From: an uncultured Bacteroidota bacterium
GTDB lineage: Bacteria; Bacteroidota; Bacteroidia; Chitinophagales; LD1
Length of the DNA: 60,606 bases
Reading direction: 5' to 3'
Assembly: GCA_937894725.1 (NCBI GenBank)
Contig: CALAYL010000075.1
Coordinates: 1-60,606, forward strand
The position numbers and the translations under genes are program-made. The notes beneath the pieces are model-generated. The model searched no databases. It had not been told where the DNA came from and saw only the letters and a list, made by a program, of their open reading frames with translations. Shown here piece by piece: positions 36,671 through 46,154 of the stretch (positions within the stretch are counted from its first letter, which is position 1; each line of letters begins with the position of its first letter).

Positions 36671-38152
36671 CTAATTTTTAACCTTAAGAATGTATTCTGC
36701 TACTGCCATTTTTACATCATCAGGTAGATGTGCTTGTGTAGGCATAGGAGGAAAATTTGGTCTGCGCTTCACAGGATTTGAAATATAATCTACTATGCCT
36801 TGCGGGTTATTTCTATACATATTTTGGATGTCTGTAATCTTCGGACCAACGATAACATTGTTGAATGAATGACAACCTGCACAAACTCCATAAAACGCCA
36901 TTTTACCTTTATCTATTTTAGTTAAATCCTTTGGCGGCACAGGATTGGGCAGCATGTAGGTACGAATCTTTTTGGTGTTTATTGATTCGCATTGTGCAAA
37001 TCCTCCAACACCAAGTGTGTAATATCTACTAGGGTTCAACATACAGTTTCCTTTACCTCCACCTATAAAACCTACATCTAGTCTATCTAACATAGCTATT
37101 TTCATAGCTGTAGCTACATCGCCAGATGGCTGGTAGCCGTTATTGTCCATATAGTTGTCAAGTATCATGTTATTGTCTGGATTTGGTTCTAAACCTTCGT
37201 CTGAAGAAAACTTAACTCCCCCATTTTTTAAATCAGTCACCGCTATCCCAAAACATTTGTTTCCGATTATTACATTGTCTTCTACAATAACATTATCTGC
37301 TGCCATAATCAACAAACCGGTACCTGGAGGAATTGTAGAAACAACAGAACCTTCCAAACCGAAATTGTCATGGTTATTATTAATGACAAAATTGCCTCTA
37401 AAAATCACATCAGAGCATGTTTTGATGGGTAGGCCTGGGGTAATAAATGCTAATAATCCACCCGTATTGTCATGTACATAATTGTTTTCAACCAAACAGT
37501 GTCTTGAGTTCTCAATTTCAATACCTGCTACGCTTTCAAAAACTTCATTGCTTCGTACATCTACATTATCACACATACCTATATAAATAGCGGCATCTTC
37601 TATGCCCGAAAGTACATTAAGCTCTACTAGTCCATTAGTCCCAAATTGAGGGAAAATTCCGTAAACACCTGTATTTACAACCAAATTATTTTTGATTATA
37701 AAGTTGTTGCCAGCTTGCCCCATTATACCATTTCCTTTGTAATCAATAATTTTAAAATTCTCAATGGTAATGCCATTTCCAGAGTACAAGAAAGCGTCAT
37801 TTAACTGGTTCCTACCATCCAAAGTAGGTCTTTTCCCTTTTTCGATTACTCCATAAAAGCGAATATTGTCTTTGTCGATGTACACCGTTTCTGAATAAGT
37901 GCCAGGATAAACCATAATCACATCTCCTGGTTTTGCTTTGGCTACTGCAGCTTGAATAGATTGGCCATTTTTCACCTCATGCGTTACACCTTCGGCTTCA
38001 ACGCTTTTTTCACCACTGTTGGCAGCAGCGCTAGTATCAAAAAAATTAGGAGAAACTACTTGCTTTTCTTTATTGCCAAGTATAAACTTTCCAATGCCTA
38101 TGCCGATTAAAACTAAGGCAATAGCTCCCATAAATTTCATTGCAATTTTCAT
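36671..38152 (-). CDS. Right-handed beta-helix protein with C-terminal cytochrome c domain
   Basis: A 493-aa protein. An N-terminal membrane anchor (MGAIALVLIGIGIGKFIL) is followed by a NosD/pectate-lyase-like parallel beta-helix: AVAKAKPGDVIMVYPGTYSE, then many NNxI/VxxN strand turns such as GNGIMGQAGNNFIIKNNLVV and NCFGIAV-type repeats (residues ~60-370). The last ~100 residues are a class I cytochrome c with haem site VCAGCHSF and a late Met (FPPMPTQAHLPDD). The fusion suggests an electron-accepting carbohydrate- or copper-related periplasmic protein. It is 53 bp downstream of a dihaem peroxidase lipoprotein, so the two probably work together. Confidence 0.87.
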   Translation of the reverse strand: MKIAMKFMGAIALVLIGIGIGKFILGNKEKQVVSPNFFDTSAAANSGEKSVEAEGVTHEVKNGQSIQAAVAKAKPGDVIMVYPGTYSETVYIDKDNIRFYGVIEKGKRPTLDGRNQLNDAFLYSGNGITIENFKIIDYKGNGIMGQAGNNFIIKNNLVVNTGVYGIFPQFGTNGLVELNVLSGIEDAAIYIGMCDNVDVRSNEVFESVAGIEIENSRHCLVENNYVHDNTGGLLAFITPGLPIKTCSDVIFRGNFVINNNHDNFGLEGSVVSTIPPGTGLLIMAADNVIVEDNVIIGNKCFGIAVTDLKNGGVKFSSDEGLEPNPDNNMILDNYMDNNGYQPSGDVATAMKIAMLDRLDVGFIGGGKGNCMLNPSRYYTLGVGGFAQCESINTKKIRTYMLPNPVPPKDLTKIDKGKMAFYGVCAGCHSFNNVIVGPKITDIQNMYRNNPQGIVDYISNPVKRRPNFPPMPTQAHLPDDVKMAVAEYILKVKN

Positions 38153-38205
38153 AATGTAGAGTTTGTGGTTTTTTTTTGCGATTAAAAAGTGAAGATACTA
38201 TTTTT

Positions 38206-39390
38206 TTAAATGGTTAGACCAGAGGGGACTTTTTTCGGTATTTGAGGTTTAAAGCTTTCATCGGTCAAGGTATGTAAAAAATCAACAATTCTTTCTACTT
38301 CTGTGTCAGACAAATCAGGCTTCCAAATATGCCAATGCAAGATAAGATTTAAACTATCTGGCACCGCATGCCCTCTACCCAAAGTATAAAATTTAGTGGC
38401 ATCGAATAGATTATCAAATACGCCAGAATGTTCATACGGTGCAGTTAAAGCAATATTACGAAGTGAAGGTATCTTGAAACTACCCGTCAATGTGCTGTCT
38501 TTAAAAGGAATGGCCGCACCTTTATCAAAGGGCAAACCCTTAGGCTCAGGAGTGCCTATCACGGCCAGTTGTTGGTTTGTAAATAATGGAGGAGTATGGC
38601 ATTCTGCACATCTCGCAACGAAAGATCGGAAAACATTTAGCCCTTCAATTTCTTTTGCATTTAATGCTTCATGATAGCCATGCGCATATTGGTCATAACG
38701 GCTATTTAATGAAATCAAAGAACACTCAAATGCCGTAAGTGCAGTGTAAATTTCTCCGAGACTTATATCGCTACTTTCTTTTTTGGTAAAAGCGATTGCA
38801 AAAAGCTCCCGATATTTTTGAATAGCATTAAGTGTTTTTAATAAATTTTCAGGATTGTTTCCCATTTCTATATCGCTATACAAAGGACCTTTCATTTGCT
38901 CCTCCAAGGTTTTAGCCCTTGCATCCCAAAAGAATTTATCCATAAATGCCACATTCCAAATACTGGGCGCAGATCGAGGCACTACGCCTCCTTTTACTCC
39001 TCTGCTCAAACCCAACCCATCTGAAAAACCTTTGTCTGGATGGTGGCAGGAAGCACAAGAAACAGTACCATCTATGGACAAAGCAGGATCAAAAAACAAA
39101 TATCTACCTAAGTCAATTTGTTGTGGAGAAAACCCATCTCTATTTTTCGGCAACCCCGTTTGCAATCCTCCTACTCCTTTATCATTGGAAGAGTTATACA
39201 TCTGATAGAGATTCCTATTTATACATTCATTTTTTTCATTCAATTCAAAGCCAGGAGGGCAATGTGAGTTGAGCACTATATCCTCATTGCCATCTTCCAA
39301 TCTATTATGGTCATTTGTTTCGAGCTTAGTTGCTTTAGTGCAAGAAGCCAGGAAAAAAAATACAGCAATTGGGAAAACAGAAAATCTCAC
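38206..39390 (-). CDS. Dihaem cytochrome c peroxidase family lipoprotein
   Basis: A 394-aa lipoprotein (lipobox FFLASC at about residues 12-17) with two haem c sites, CASCHHPDKGF and CAECHTPPLF. It shows the peroxidase-family marks RYLFFDPALSIDGTVSCASC, RSAPSIWNVAFMDKFFWDAR and FKIPSLRNIALTAPYEHSG. It differs from the MbnH-like copy at 23.3 kb in carrying a lipid anchor and in lacking an MbnP neighbour. Instead it precedes the beta-helix/cytochrome fusion by 53 bp on the same strand. It may accept electrons from, or oxidise, that partner. The substrate is unknown. Confidence 0.9.
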   Translation of the reverse strand: MRFSVFPIAVFFFLASCTKATKLETNDHNRLEDGNEDIVLNSHCPPGFELNEKNECINRNLYQMYNSSNDKGVGGLQTGLPKNRDGFSPQQIDLGRYLFFDPALSIDGTVSCASCHHPDKGFSDGLGLSRGVKGGVVPRSAPSIWNVAFMDKFFWDARAKTLEEQMKGPLYSDIEMGNNPENLLKTLNAIQKYRELFAIAFTKKESSDISLGEIYTALTAFECSLISLNSRYDQYAHGYHEALNAKEIEGLNVFRSFVARCAECHTPPLFTNQQLAVIGTPEPKGLPFDKGAAIPFKDSTLTGSFKIPSLRNIALTAPYEHSGVFDNLFDATKFYTLGRGHAVPDSLNLILHWHIWKPDLSDTEVERIVDFLHTLTDESFKPQIPKKVPSGLTI

Positions 39391-39513
39391 TTAGATAACT
39401 TTAGTTCAAATGTAATAAAAAAGCAAACGAATAACAGCATCCAAATTACTAAAAATAGCTGTTCCTTGTGGTGTGCCAAATCATAGAAATTGGATAAAGT
39501 AAATCTTAGATAA

Positions 39514-39546
39514 AACCATATTTTAAATCCAGTTAATTTAGATTTC
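39514..39546. repeat. Interspersed intergenic element, copy 3 (partial)
   Basis: It retains TTAGATAAAAC, the right arm AAATCCAGTTAATTT and GATTT of the element at 36107-36154. The left palindrome arm is diverged. Confidence 0.5.
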
Positions 39547-39617
39547 CTTCTCTAGTACATGTTTAACGAAGCCTAACAAGGGTCTTTTTTCTTTCATTTG
39601 TAATGCTGATTAGATTT

Positions 39618-39665
39618 CTAAAATAAGCCCTCAAGGTTTTTGAAAACCTTGAGGGCTTATTTTAG
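39618..39665. repeat. Perfect 23-bp inverted repeat
   Basis: Arms 39618-39640 and 39643-39665 are exact reverse complements with a 2-nt loop; the core is AAGCCCTCAAGG / CCTTGAGGGCTT. It is far from a gene end on either strand (229 bp from the peroxidase start), so a simple terminator role is unlikely. Confidence 0.85.
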
Positions 39666-39672
39666 CTCAACA

Positions 39673-39702
39673 CTTTTCCAAAGTTCAGAAACTTTGGAAA
39701 AG
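39673..39702. repeat. Perfect 13-bp inverted repeat
   Basis: CTTTTCCAAAGTT and AACTTTGGAAAAG with a 4-nt loop, only 7 bp after the 23-bp hairpin. The two hairpins may form one composite element. Confidence 0.8.
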
Positions 39703-39787
39703 CAACATACAAAACAGAAAGTTACAACTCGCCATCCTCTCGCATTAGCGAAGCCTTACTTGTGATAAAAAACAATCCAATTTTCTA

Positions 39788-39957
39788 ACTTTGAAATTAA
39801 AATATCCCCTGCTCTTCATATCCAATAAAGCAACTCAAAAAGCAATTTCTTTCCTAGATAATATTTGCACGATAAAACGATCCTAGAAACTTTATTGCAA
39901 AACTATAAAGACGAAAGTTTTGCTGTCTCATTTTGGGAGTGTATTTTCACGGTATGA
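39788..39957 (+). pseudogene. Possible decayed coding remnant
   Basis: One frame reads YPLLFISNKATQKAISFLDN before a TAG at 39884. A second frame resumes as ILETLLQNYKDESFAVSFWE and stops at 39957. Both pieces look protein-like, and a single indel would join them. No start, no family; this is a weak call. Confidence 0.2.
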
Positions 39958-39990
39958 CTATTTGGGCTCAAAAAAAAGATTAAAATATAA

Positions 39991-40359
39991 ATGAGAGCAT
40001 TTTTAACTATTGGGCTTCTGATTTTGAGCAATACATTTATGGTTATAGCTTGGTATGGGCATTTAAAATTTTCAGAATTAAAATGGTTCAGTAAACTAGG
40101 CATAGTTTCAATAATACTCATAAGTTGGGGAATTGCACTCTTTGAATATATGTTTCAAGTTCCCGCAAATCGAATTGGATTTAAAGAGAATGGTGGCCCA
40201 TTTACTTTGATGCAGCTAAAAGTAATTCAAGAAGTAATTACTCTAGTCGTATTTGCTGTATTTACATTGATCGTGTTCAAAACAGAGACTTTCAGACTAA
40301 ATCATGTAATTTCATTTATCTTTTTGATTTTGGGGGTTTATTTTATGTTCAAAAAATAA
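39991..40359 (+). CDS. DMT family protein (DUF486)
   Basis: A 122-aa four-helix membrane protein: helices near LLILSNTFMVIAWYGHL, GIVSIILISWGIALFEYMF, EVITLVVFAVFTLIVFKT and HVISFIFLILGVYFMF. FEYMFQVPANRIG and GGPFTLMQLKVIQEVITL are the conserved DUF486 marks. The family is related to small drug/metabolite transporters; the substrate is unknown. Transcribed alone. Confidence 0.9.
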   Translation: MRAFLTIGLLILSNTFMVIAWYGHLKFSELKWFSKLGIVSIILISWGIALFEYMFQVPANRIGFKENGGPFTLMQLKVIQEVITLVVFAVFTLIVFKTETFRLNHVISFIFLILGVYFMFKK

Positions 40360-40538
40360 TGATTAAGGGAAAATAGTTTTGGCTTTGGGATAAAAACAGC
40401 ATTGACAACTTGGATTACAGACAAAACTGGTTCGATTTCAAATCAGCTTAACCTCAAAAAATTGAGACTGATGAGTTAAATCGTGGATAAGCCAGACTTA
40501 CATATTGCGCACATATCAGAACGCTTTGCTTGAACCTC
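40360..40538. other. Intergenic, nothing recognised
   Basis: A/T-rich gap between the DUF486 gene and the terminator of the 1778-aa protein gene. I see no gene or repeat in it. Confidence 0.4.
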
Positions 40539-40571
40539 AAAAAAAAGGCTACCTCTTTGGAGATAGCCTTT
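40539..40571 (-). terminator. Rho-independent terminator of the 1778-aa protein gene
   Basis: AAAGGCTAcCTC pairs with GAGaTAGCCTTT around a TTTG loop; on the minus strand a T run follows. It lies 19 bp after the stop at 40590. Confidence 0.88.
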
Positions 40572-40589
40572 GATTCGTTTTCCGTTGGT

Positions 40590-43500
40590 TTACCATTTTA
40601 CTACTCGCTGTTTAGAGAGGGTATTTCCTTTACTATTGACGATATGAAGCATATATACTCCATTGCTCCATTCTTCGGTAGAGATGTAGTTTATCATAGC
40701 TCCTGGTTGTGCAGTTTGTTCTATTATTTTTCTACCGGTCACATCATTGATTATGAATTTAGCGTTTTCGGGCAAAAGTTGTGTGCCTGTTTCAATTTTA
40801 AGCATGCTGTGTGTAGGGTTTGGATACACCTTTAGGTCACTGATAGCTATTTCATCTACCCCAGATATGACCAATGTTTTGCATACTTCCAATACACAGT
40901 TTGGAGAGCCGGCTCTACGCACCAACATGCATACGTAGTACTTTTGATTTGGATTAGCATAAGTGTGAGTCACAGCAGTATTACCTACCGAAAAAACGAT
41001 TGGACTGCCGTCACCAAAATTCCATTTTACGGTATCGCAACTGGTGAGCGCTAGTGGCACAAATGACATACTACTTCCGCTCACACTAGTAGCGTAACCT
41101 GCATTTACATTGCTCGTAAATGTGGCATCGCATGTACAGGCTACCTTGATAGTAGTTCGTACATATTTAGTGAGCTGTACATAACAGGTATCTCCACCTA
41201 CTATACGTTCTATCCTAGCACAAGCTACAAATGAGCCTGCTACACCATAATTGTGCCTAGCCGTGGCATTGCCCAAGGTGACTAAATCAATGATGCCATC
41301 GCAGGTAAAATCCCATCGCACTATATCGCCCGCTAGTAGTGCAGGTGGACTAAACACAAGCGTAGGATCGCTGGTATAGTTTACCAATATCGTTTTGTTT
41401 TGCATATAACTCAAGAAAGCATTGCAGCTAGAGTCTTGTGGACATGCACAAATACAAATACAAAATGAATCAACACAAACCTCTCCACTTGGCATCGTAT
41501 TGGTAGTGACTAAACAGACAGTATGTATGGTCACCGAATCGAAATGGTGAATTGGATTAGCTAAGCTAGATGTAGTGCCATCGCCAAAATTCCATAAGTA
41601 AGTAAGTGTACCGCTACCACTAGAAGCGTTGGTAAAATACACACTATCGTTGTGTGTAGTGTAAGTAAACAAGGCTTTCACTTGGCAAGTATCCACACAG
41701 TGTTTCACAAATATATTGTAATTGCTCGTGGTACTCATGCAGCCATATTGGTTGGTTACTTCTACTTTTATCACATGACTACCAAGAGTAAGAGAAGATA
41801 AGTTTAAAAAATTGCCTAGTACAGACGGAATACCATCTACATACCACTGAATAGTAGGATATAAGAAAGAAGGCGCTACGGGATTTGTATTATTGGCTAA
41901 AGGAATATAGAGATGCACGGTGTCGCAAAGGGTGTCGCAACCCAGAGGAAATAGAGAAACGTTAGGTTTAGGATTGACTTGTACGCCATTTGATGATGCT
42001 GTACATCCACTTTGTCTATCGGTAATTTTGACATCATACCATCCATTAGCACTCACCGTGATAGTGGGAGTAGTTTCGGTAGTTGACCATTTGTAATCGT
42101 ATAGAGTAGGGTTGTTTGGTGTAGGTGTGAGTAGCGTAGCAACCCCTTCGCAAAATGGCGAAGCTGGAGCTATACTCACCGAAGGTGCCGTGCGCACTAT
42201 GATACAAACACTATCTATTTTGAAACATCCTGTTTGGCTATTGGTTACTTTTATGTAAAGCGGATAAATTCCTGGAGGTGTAGCCACAGGTACAGTGATG
42301 TCGGTCACATTTGAGGCAGGAGAAGTGATTGATATAGGCAGAGCTGCTGACCATAAATAACTGTAGCTTGCATTATAGGTGGCAGATACTCTGGTAAATC
42401 CTCCGCTAAAAGCACCTACACAAAGAATAGAAGAATAGTCGTCTATGAAATCTACTTTAAACTTCGGTAATGGATGTACAACTATTGGTATTGGATTTGA
42501 GATTTTTTTACATCCATTTATATCTGTAACCTCTACTGTGTAAAGCCCTGCGGTACTCACTGTGAGTGTATTGCCTGAACCTACTACTACTGAGGTAGTC
42601 TGCGTCACAAAATCTTTTCTTCGCCAAACATAGCTAGGAAAACCAGCGGTAGCAGTAAGTGTAGCGATATTTCCTTGACAAATAAAAGAGTCTAAAGTGG
42701 ATAAGCTAACTACTGGTAGTGGATTAATGAGAATAGAAGACGTATTGGTAGCCGAACACCCTAGATAATTTACAACACTCACCGAGATAGGAAATGTACT
42801 AGATGTATTATAGCCATGACTAGTAGGCGATACACTGGAGGTAGTAGCATCTCCAAAGCTCCAACTATAATTAGCAAAGCCACCAGGAGTTGTAGAGAAG
42901 GTATTGATATTTGGATCGAAAACACAGCTAGGTGGGAGACTATTGATAGCCACAGTATTTGCAGGAACTACCACTGCTTGAGTTACAGTATAGGGACATC
43001 CGTTGTAAGTCACCGTCATAGTCACTGAGCCAGAGGTGCCTGTGAATGTGGTACTATTCCCTATTAATGGGGAAACACTGCCTCCTACTGTACTCCATGC
43101 CACAGTGTATCCCGCTACCCCACTCAATGTTTGAGAGGTATTCGTTAGTAGCGCATTTGTGCAGTTAACATTGATAGAAAAACGAGGCACTAATGGCACC
43201 GTATCGTTGATACACGTTTGCGTAGGGCAAAAAGCAGGATTAGAAGCTGTAGCACATACATAATAAACGCCTGGATTGATATAATTATGAGAAATACCTA
43301 CACCAGGAAGTGATGTGCCAGTAAAACCATCTCCAAAAGTCCAGCTAATAGTGGTACCTGCAGGTGGAGGTGAGCTATAAGTTTCTAAAAAATTTGTACC
43401 GCAAGTTGCATTTATAGACATCGTAAAAGGAGCAGGAGGTAGAGCACATGGTGCTGAAACACATGCAGTGTCCACTAGTATTGTATTTGACTGAACAGTA

Positions 43501-45926
43501 CAACCAGCACCATAGCTCACGACTAAGTAGTAAGTGCCTAATTGTGCTCCGGGAGCTCCAGCTGGCACTGATAAAATAGGACCAGTACCAAAAGGCGCTG
43601 CAATAGCGCCTGGACTAGGAAAATGATACCACTGATAAGTATAACTACCACCCAATGAGATACTAGAATTTATATTGAATGCGGGGATGACACCACCTGT
43701 TCCTACACAAAAACGATTTACGGGAGTACTGATAGTCACCACTGGTGCTGCAGGTAGATTTACCTGAATGCCTGATGCTTGAGTACAAGGTAAATTTGGC
43801 AAACAAGTGTAATATCCAGAAGATGATATAGCAATAGTTTGGGTAGTGGAAGCTAAAGGTGTACCATTTAAGTACCAAGTATAGCTAGCTGCTAATGCAG
43901 ATGATGTTAATGTAGGATTGCAAGCTATGCCTGGATTGAAAGTGATAGCGTAAGCAACTTTGCTAGATACAGCCACCGTTTGTGTAGATACACCAGAGCA
44001 AGTCGTAAGCGTGAGCGAGTGCGCACCTGTGCCGCCAGCCCATAGTATTTGCACTGATGAACTGCCTTGTCCGCTTATCACCGTACCGCCCATTACCGTC
44101 CATTGATAATCAGGCATACCCAGTGGTGCAGCTAAATATGTTTTAGTTTCATCTTCACAGGCAGTAGTAGCACCTGTAAAAGTTGGTAATGCATAAGGTG
44201 TAGCAGTGAAAGTGATTGTATTGGACGGACAAACCAGAAATGGATCTGGATTGTTTTGTAAAACAGAAATAGTACCACCTGTTGGTCCCCATTTCACGGT
44301 TACATTGTCATCATCATTAGCTAAAATAGTTCCGCCAGATATAGACCAGGTATATGGGAAAGTGGGTTCGGTACTACTTACTTGATATACTCTTATATCG
44401 CCATTGCAAATATTGTTGGTCAAAGCTAATGAAGTCGTCAAAACAGGCTTGGCGATTACTACTACATTAGTTGTATAGCTACTATTGCAATATAATGTTG
44501 GTGTGAGAGAAGTAGCTACTACTTGATAAGTACCCGGCACTAGCCATGTAATGTTGGCAGTACTGCCATTGGGGATAGTATAAGCTTGTAAAACACCATT
44601 TTTAAATACTTGCCAAGTGGCATTGCCACTAGCTTGATAAAAGCCTGTACTTAGTTCACACACTTTATCGGTAGCTTGGGTTATCAAAAAGTTAGGTAAT
44701 ACCGTGATAGTGCGCGTAGCCGTACCTCCACAGTTCTTTAGCGAATCAAAATAAACACAGCTCAGTGTAAAAGTACCAGGAGCTGCAGCAGCGTTTACCG
44801 TTACAGAAGTAGTGTTAAATCTATTGGTAGGAAAGGAGAAACTCCCCGCTCCAGTTACATTCCAGGTATAATAGCACCCCGGCAAGGTAGGGAGCGTATA
44901 GGTATTGCTGCTATTAACACATACTGGGTTTGCCCCTTGAATCGGTAGATTAGGATAAATAATCGGCACTTGGATAGTAGTAGAAGCCGCACAGCCACCA
45001 CTACAGCTCGCAGCTACGGTTAGAGTTACAGTAGGAGTTCCTACAAAAGCTGGATTCCATAGCACAGTTATGTTTGCCGTGCCTGCACCGCTGGTAATTG
45101 TACCTCCGTTTATAGTCCATGTATAACTACCACAAATTGTAGGGGTAGTATATTTAGTCACTAAGGGAGTATCTTTTGCACAAAGAGAACCATAGCATCC
45201 CAGTGCTTGTATCACAGGACCTACACCATTCTTCACTATTATAGTATCTTTTTTTATATCTCTACAATAGCAATCCGTTCGAATAGGTTGCGTACCTCCG
45301 AGAGAAGGATTATTGCTTACCAAAAGAGTGACAATATATGTTCCCGCAGTAGTATAAGTATGAGCAGGTGGAGTGGCTCCCACATAGGATGTGCCATCCC
45401 CAAAATCCCAAGTGTAATGCGCTCCTCCAATACTAGTATTGGTAAACGTCACCGCCTGATTGCTACATACCGTATCAGGCCCAGTAAAATTGGCTATTGG
45501 TCCATCTTTCAAGCATAAATCCACTTCAAAGGAATCTCTACAACCACCGCCTATTTGTGCAATCACCACTTTGATAGTGGCATTGCCACCAAATCCCCAA
45601 GTGATCGTAGCAGGATTGCCAGTAAAACTGAGTGGCGTACCTCCTGTTACAGTCCAATTGTAGGTATATCCTGGCAAATTTGGATAGACTGAGTAGGTAT
45701 TCGTACTTCCTTTGCAAGAGGATGCTTTTTGTACAGGCTGTCCACCTGTAGAATTAGGTCTATTGCATAGCGAATCTCCCTTTTGGCAGTTTTCATCTAT
45801 ACTCAATTTAAACTTAGGACAGCAGTTTTGTGCATCTGAAGTCAAGGCAATAATCATGAATAGAAAAAAACTAAAGGCCGTAAAAAGTTTAATTGCCATC
45901 GAGCGAGTGGGTAAAGCTTTTTTCAT
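40590..45926 (-). CDS. Giant PKD-repeat surface protein with T9SS sorting domain
   Basis: A 1778-aa secreted protein. The signal peptide ends near SDAQ, then a Cys-rich start (NCCPKFKLSIDENCQKGDS). It is built from PKD/Ig-like beta-sandwich modules, several with the PKD hallmark WDFGDGT or its variants (WTFGDGFTG, WSFGDATT, WNFGDGTTS, WNFGDGSPI) and YTWxVTGGT units. Many modules have two cysteines. Near residue 1500 comes a Cys-dense patch (CICICACPQDSSC). The C-terminus is a type A T9SS domain (LKVYPNPTHSMLKI ... NGVYMLHIV). Likely an adhesin or gliding-associated surface fibre. It lies 228 bp downstream of another giant T9SS protein. Confidence 0.92.
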   Translation of the reverse strand: MKKALPTRSMAIKLFTAFSFFLFMIIALTSDAQNCCPKFKLSIDENCQKGDSLCNRPNSTGGQPVQKASSCKGSTNTYSVYPNLPGYTYNWTVTGGTPLSFTGNPATITWGFGGNATIKVVIAQIGGGCRDSFEVDLCLKDGPIANFTGPDTVCSNQAVTFTNTSIGGAHYTWDFGDGTSYVGATPPAHTYTTAGTYIVTLLVSNNPSLGGTQPIRTDCYCRDIKKDTIIVKNGVGPVIQALGCYGSLCAKDTPLVTKYTTPTICGSYTWTINGGTITSGAGTANITVLWNPAFVGTPTVTLTVAASCSGGCAASTTIQVPIIYPNLPIQGANPVCVNSSNTYTLPTLPGCYYTWNVTGAGSFSFPTNRFNTTSVTVNAAAAPGTFTLSCVYFDSLKNCGGTATRTITVLPNFLITQATDKVCELSTGFYQASGNATWQVFKNGVLQAYTIPNGSTANITWLVPGTYQVVATSLTPTLYCNSSYTTNVVVIAKPVLTTSLALTNNICNGDIRVYQVSSTEPTFPYTWSISGGTILANDDDNVTVKWGPTGGTISVLQNNPDPFLVCPSNTITFTATPYALPTFTGATTACEDETKTYLAAPLGMPDYQWTVMGGTVISGQGSSSVQILWAGGTGAHSLTLTTCSGVSTQTVAVSSKVAYAITFNPGIACNPTLTSSALAASYTWYLNGTPLASTTQTIAISSSGYYTCLPNLPCTQASGIQVNLPAAPVVTISTPVNRFCVGTGGVIPAFNINSSISLGGSYTYQWYHFPSPGAIAAPFGTGPILSVPAGAPGAQLGTYYLVVSYGAGCTVQSNTILVDTACVSAPCALPPAPFTMSINATCGTNFLETYSSPPPAGTTISWTFGDGFTGTSLPGVGISHNYINPGVYYVCATASNPAFCPTQTCINDTVPLVPRFSINVNCTNALLTNTSQTLSGVAGYTVAWSTVGGSVSPLIGNSTTFTGTSGSVTMTVTYNGCPYTVTQAVVVPANTVAINSLPPSCVFDPNINTFSTTPGGFANYSWSFGDATTSSVSPTSHGYNTSSTFPISVSVVNYLGCSATNTSSILINPLPVVSLSTLDSFICQGNIATLTATAGFPSYVWRRKDFVTQTTSVVVGSGNTLTVSTAGLYTVEVTDINGCKKISNPIPIVVHPLPKFKVDFIDDYSSILCVGAFSGGFTRVSATYNASYSYLWSAALPISITSPASNVTDITVPVATPPGIYPLYIKVTNSQTGCFKIDSVCIIVRTAPSVSIAPASPFCEGVATLLTPTPNNPTLYDYKWSTTETTPTITVSANGWYDVKITDRQSGCTASSNGVQVNPKPNVSLFPLGCDTLCDTVHLYIPLANNTNPVAPSFLYPTIQWYVDGIPSVLGNFLNLSSLTLGSHVIKVEVTNQYGCMSTTSNYNIFVKHCVDTCQVKALFTYTTHNDSVYFTNASSGSGTLTYLWNFGDGTTSSLANPIHHFDSVTIHTVCLVTTNTMPSGEVCVDSFCICICACPQDSSCNAFLSYMQNKTILVNYTSDPTLVFSPPALLAGDIVRWDFTCDGIIDLVTLGNATARHNYGVAGSFVACARIERIVGGDTCYVQLTKYVRTTIKVACTCDATFTSNVNAGYATSVSGSSMSFVPLALTSCDTVKWNFGDGSPIVFSVGNTAVTHTYANPNQKYYVCMLVRRAGSPNCVLEVCKTLVISGVDEIAISDLKVYPNPTHSMLKIETGTQLLPENAKFIINDVTGRKIIEQTAQPGAMINYISTEEWSNGVYMLHIVNSKGNTLSKQRVVKW

Positions 45927-46103
45927 AAGATTTTTTTTTATAAGTTAATTTTATATCTGTTGCTTATTTATTATAATATTTTAATGACTACAAAAATTAG
46001 CAATAGGTTGCATTTGCATAAAACTAACAAAAATTAGATGATAATTATTTATAATCTGATAAGATGGGATATACACCCAATTCCGCTTCAGATTTTTTCC
46101 AAT

Positions 46104-46136
46104 AAAGAAAAGGTCTAGTGTTTCCACCAGACCTTT
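46104..46136 (-). terminator. Rho-independent terminator of the 1811-aa protein gene
   Basis: AAAGGTCTaGTG pairs with CACcAGACCTTT around TTTC; T-rich on the minus strand. It lies 19 bp after the stop at 46155. Confidence 0.87.
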
Positions 46137-46154
46137 ACACAGTTCAAATTTATT

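Larger units (their letters stand above)
39391..39787. other. Intergenic region with hairpin repeats
   Basis: No gene is supported. It holds copy 3 of the interspersed element (39514-39546) and two strong perfect hairpins (39618-39665 and 39673-39702), in otherwise A/T-rich sequence upstream of the peroxidase gene start. Confidence 0.6.

Noticed and set aside
39988..40121. Minus-strand frame opposite DUF486
   Set aside because: The plus-strand frame has clear DUF486 signatures and four helices; the other is antisense.
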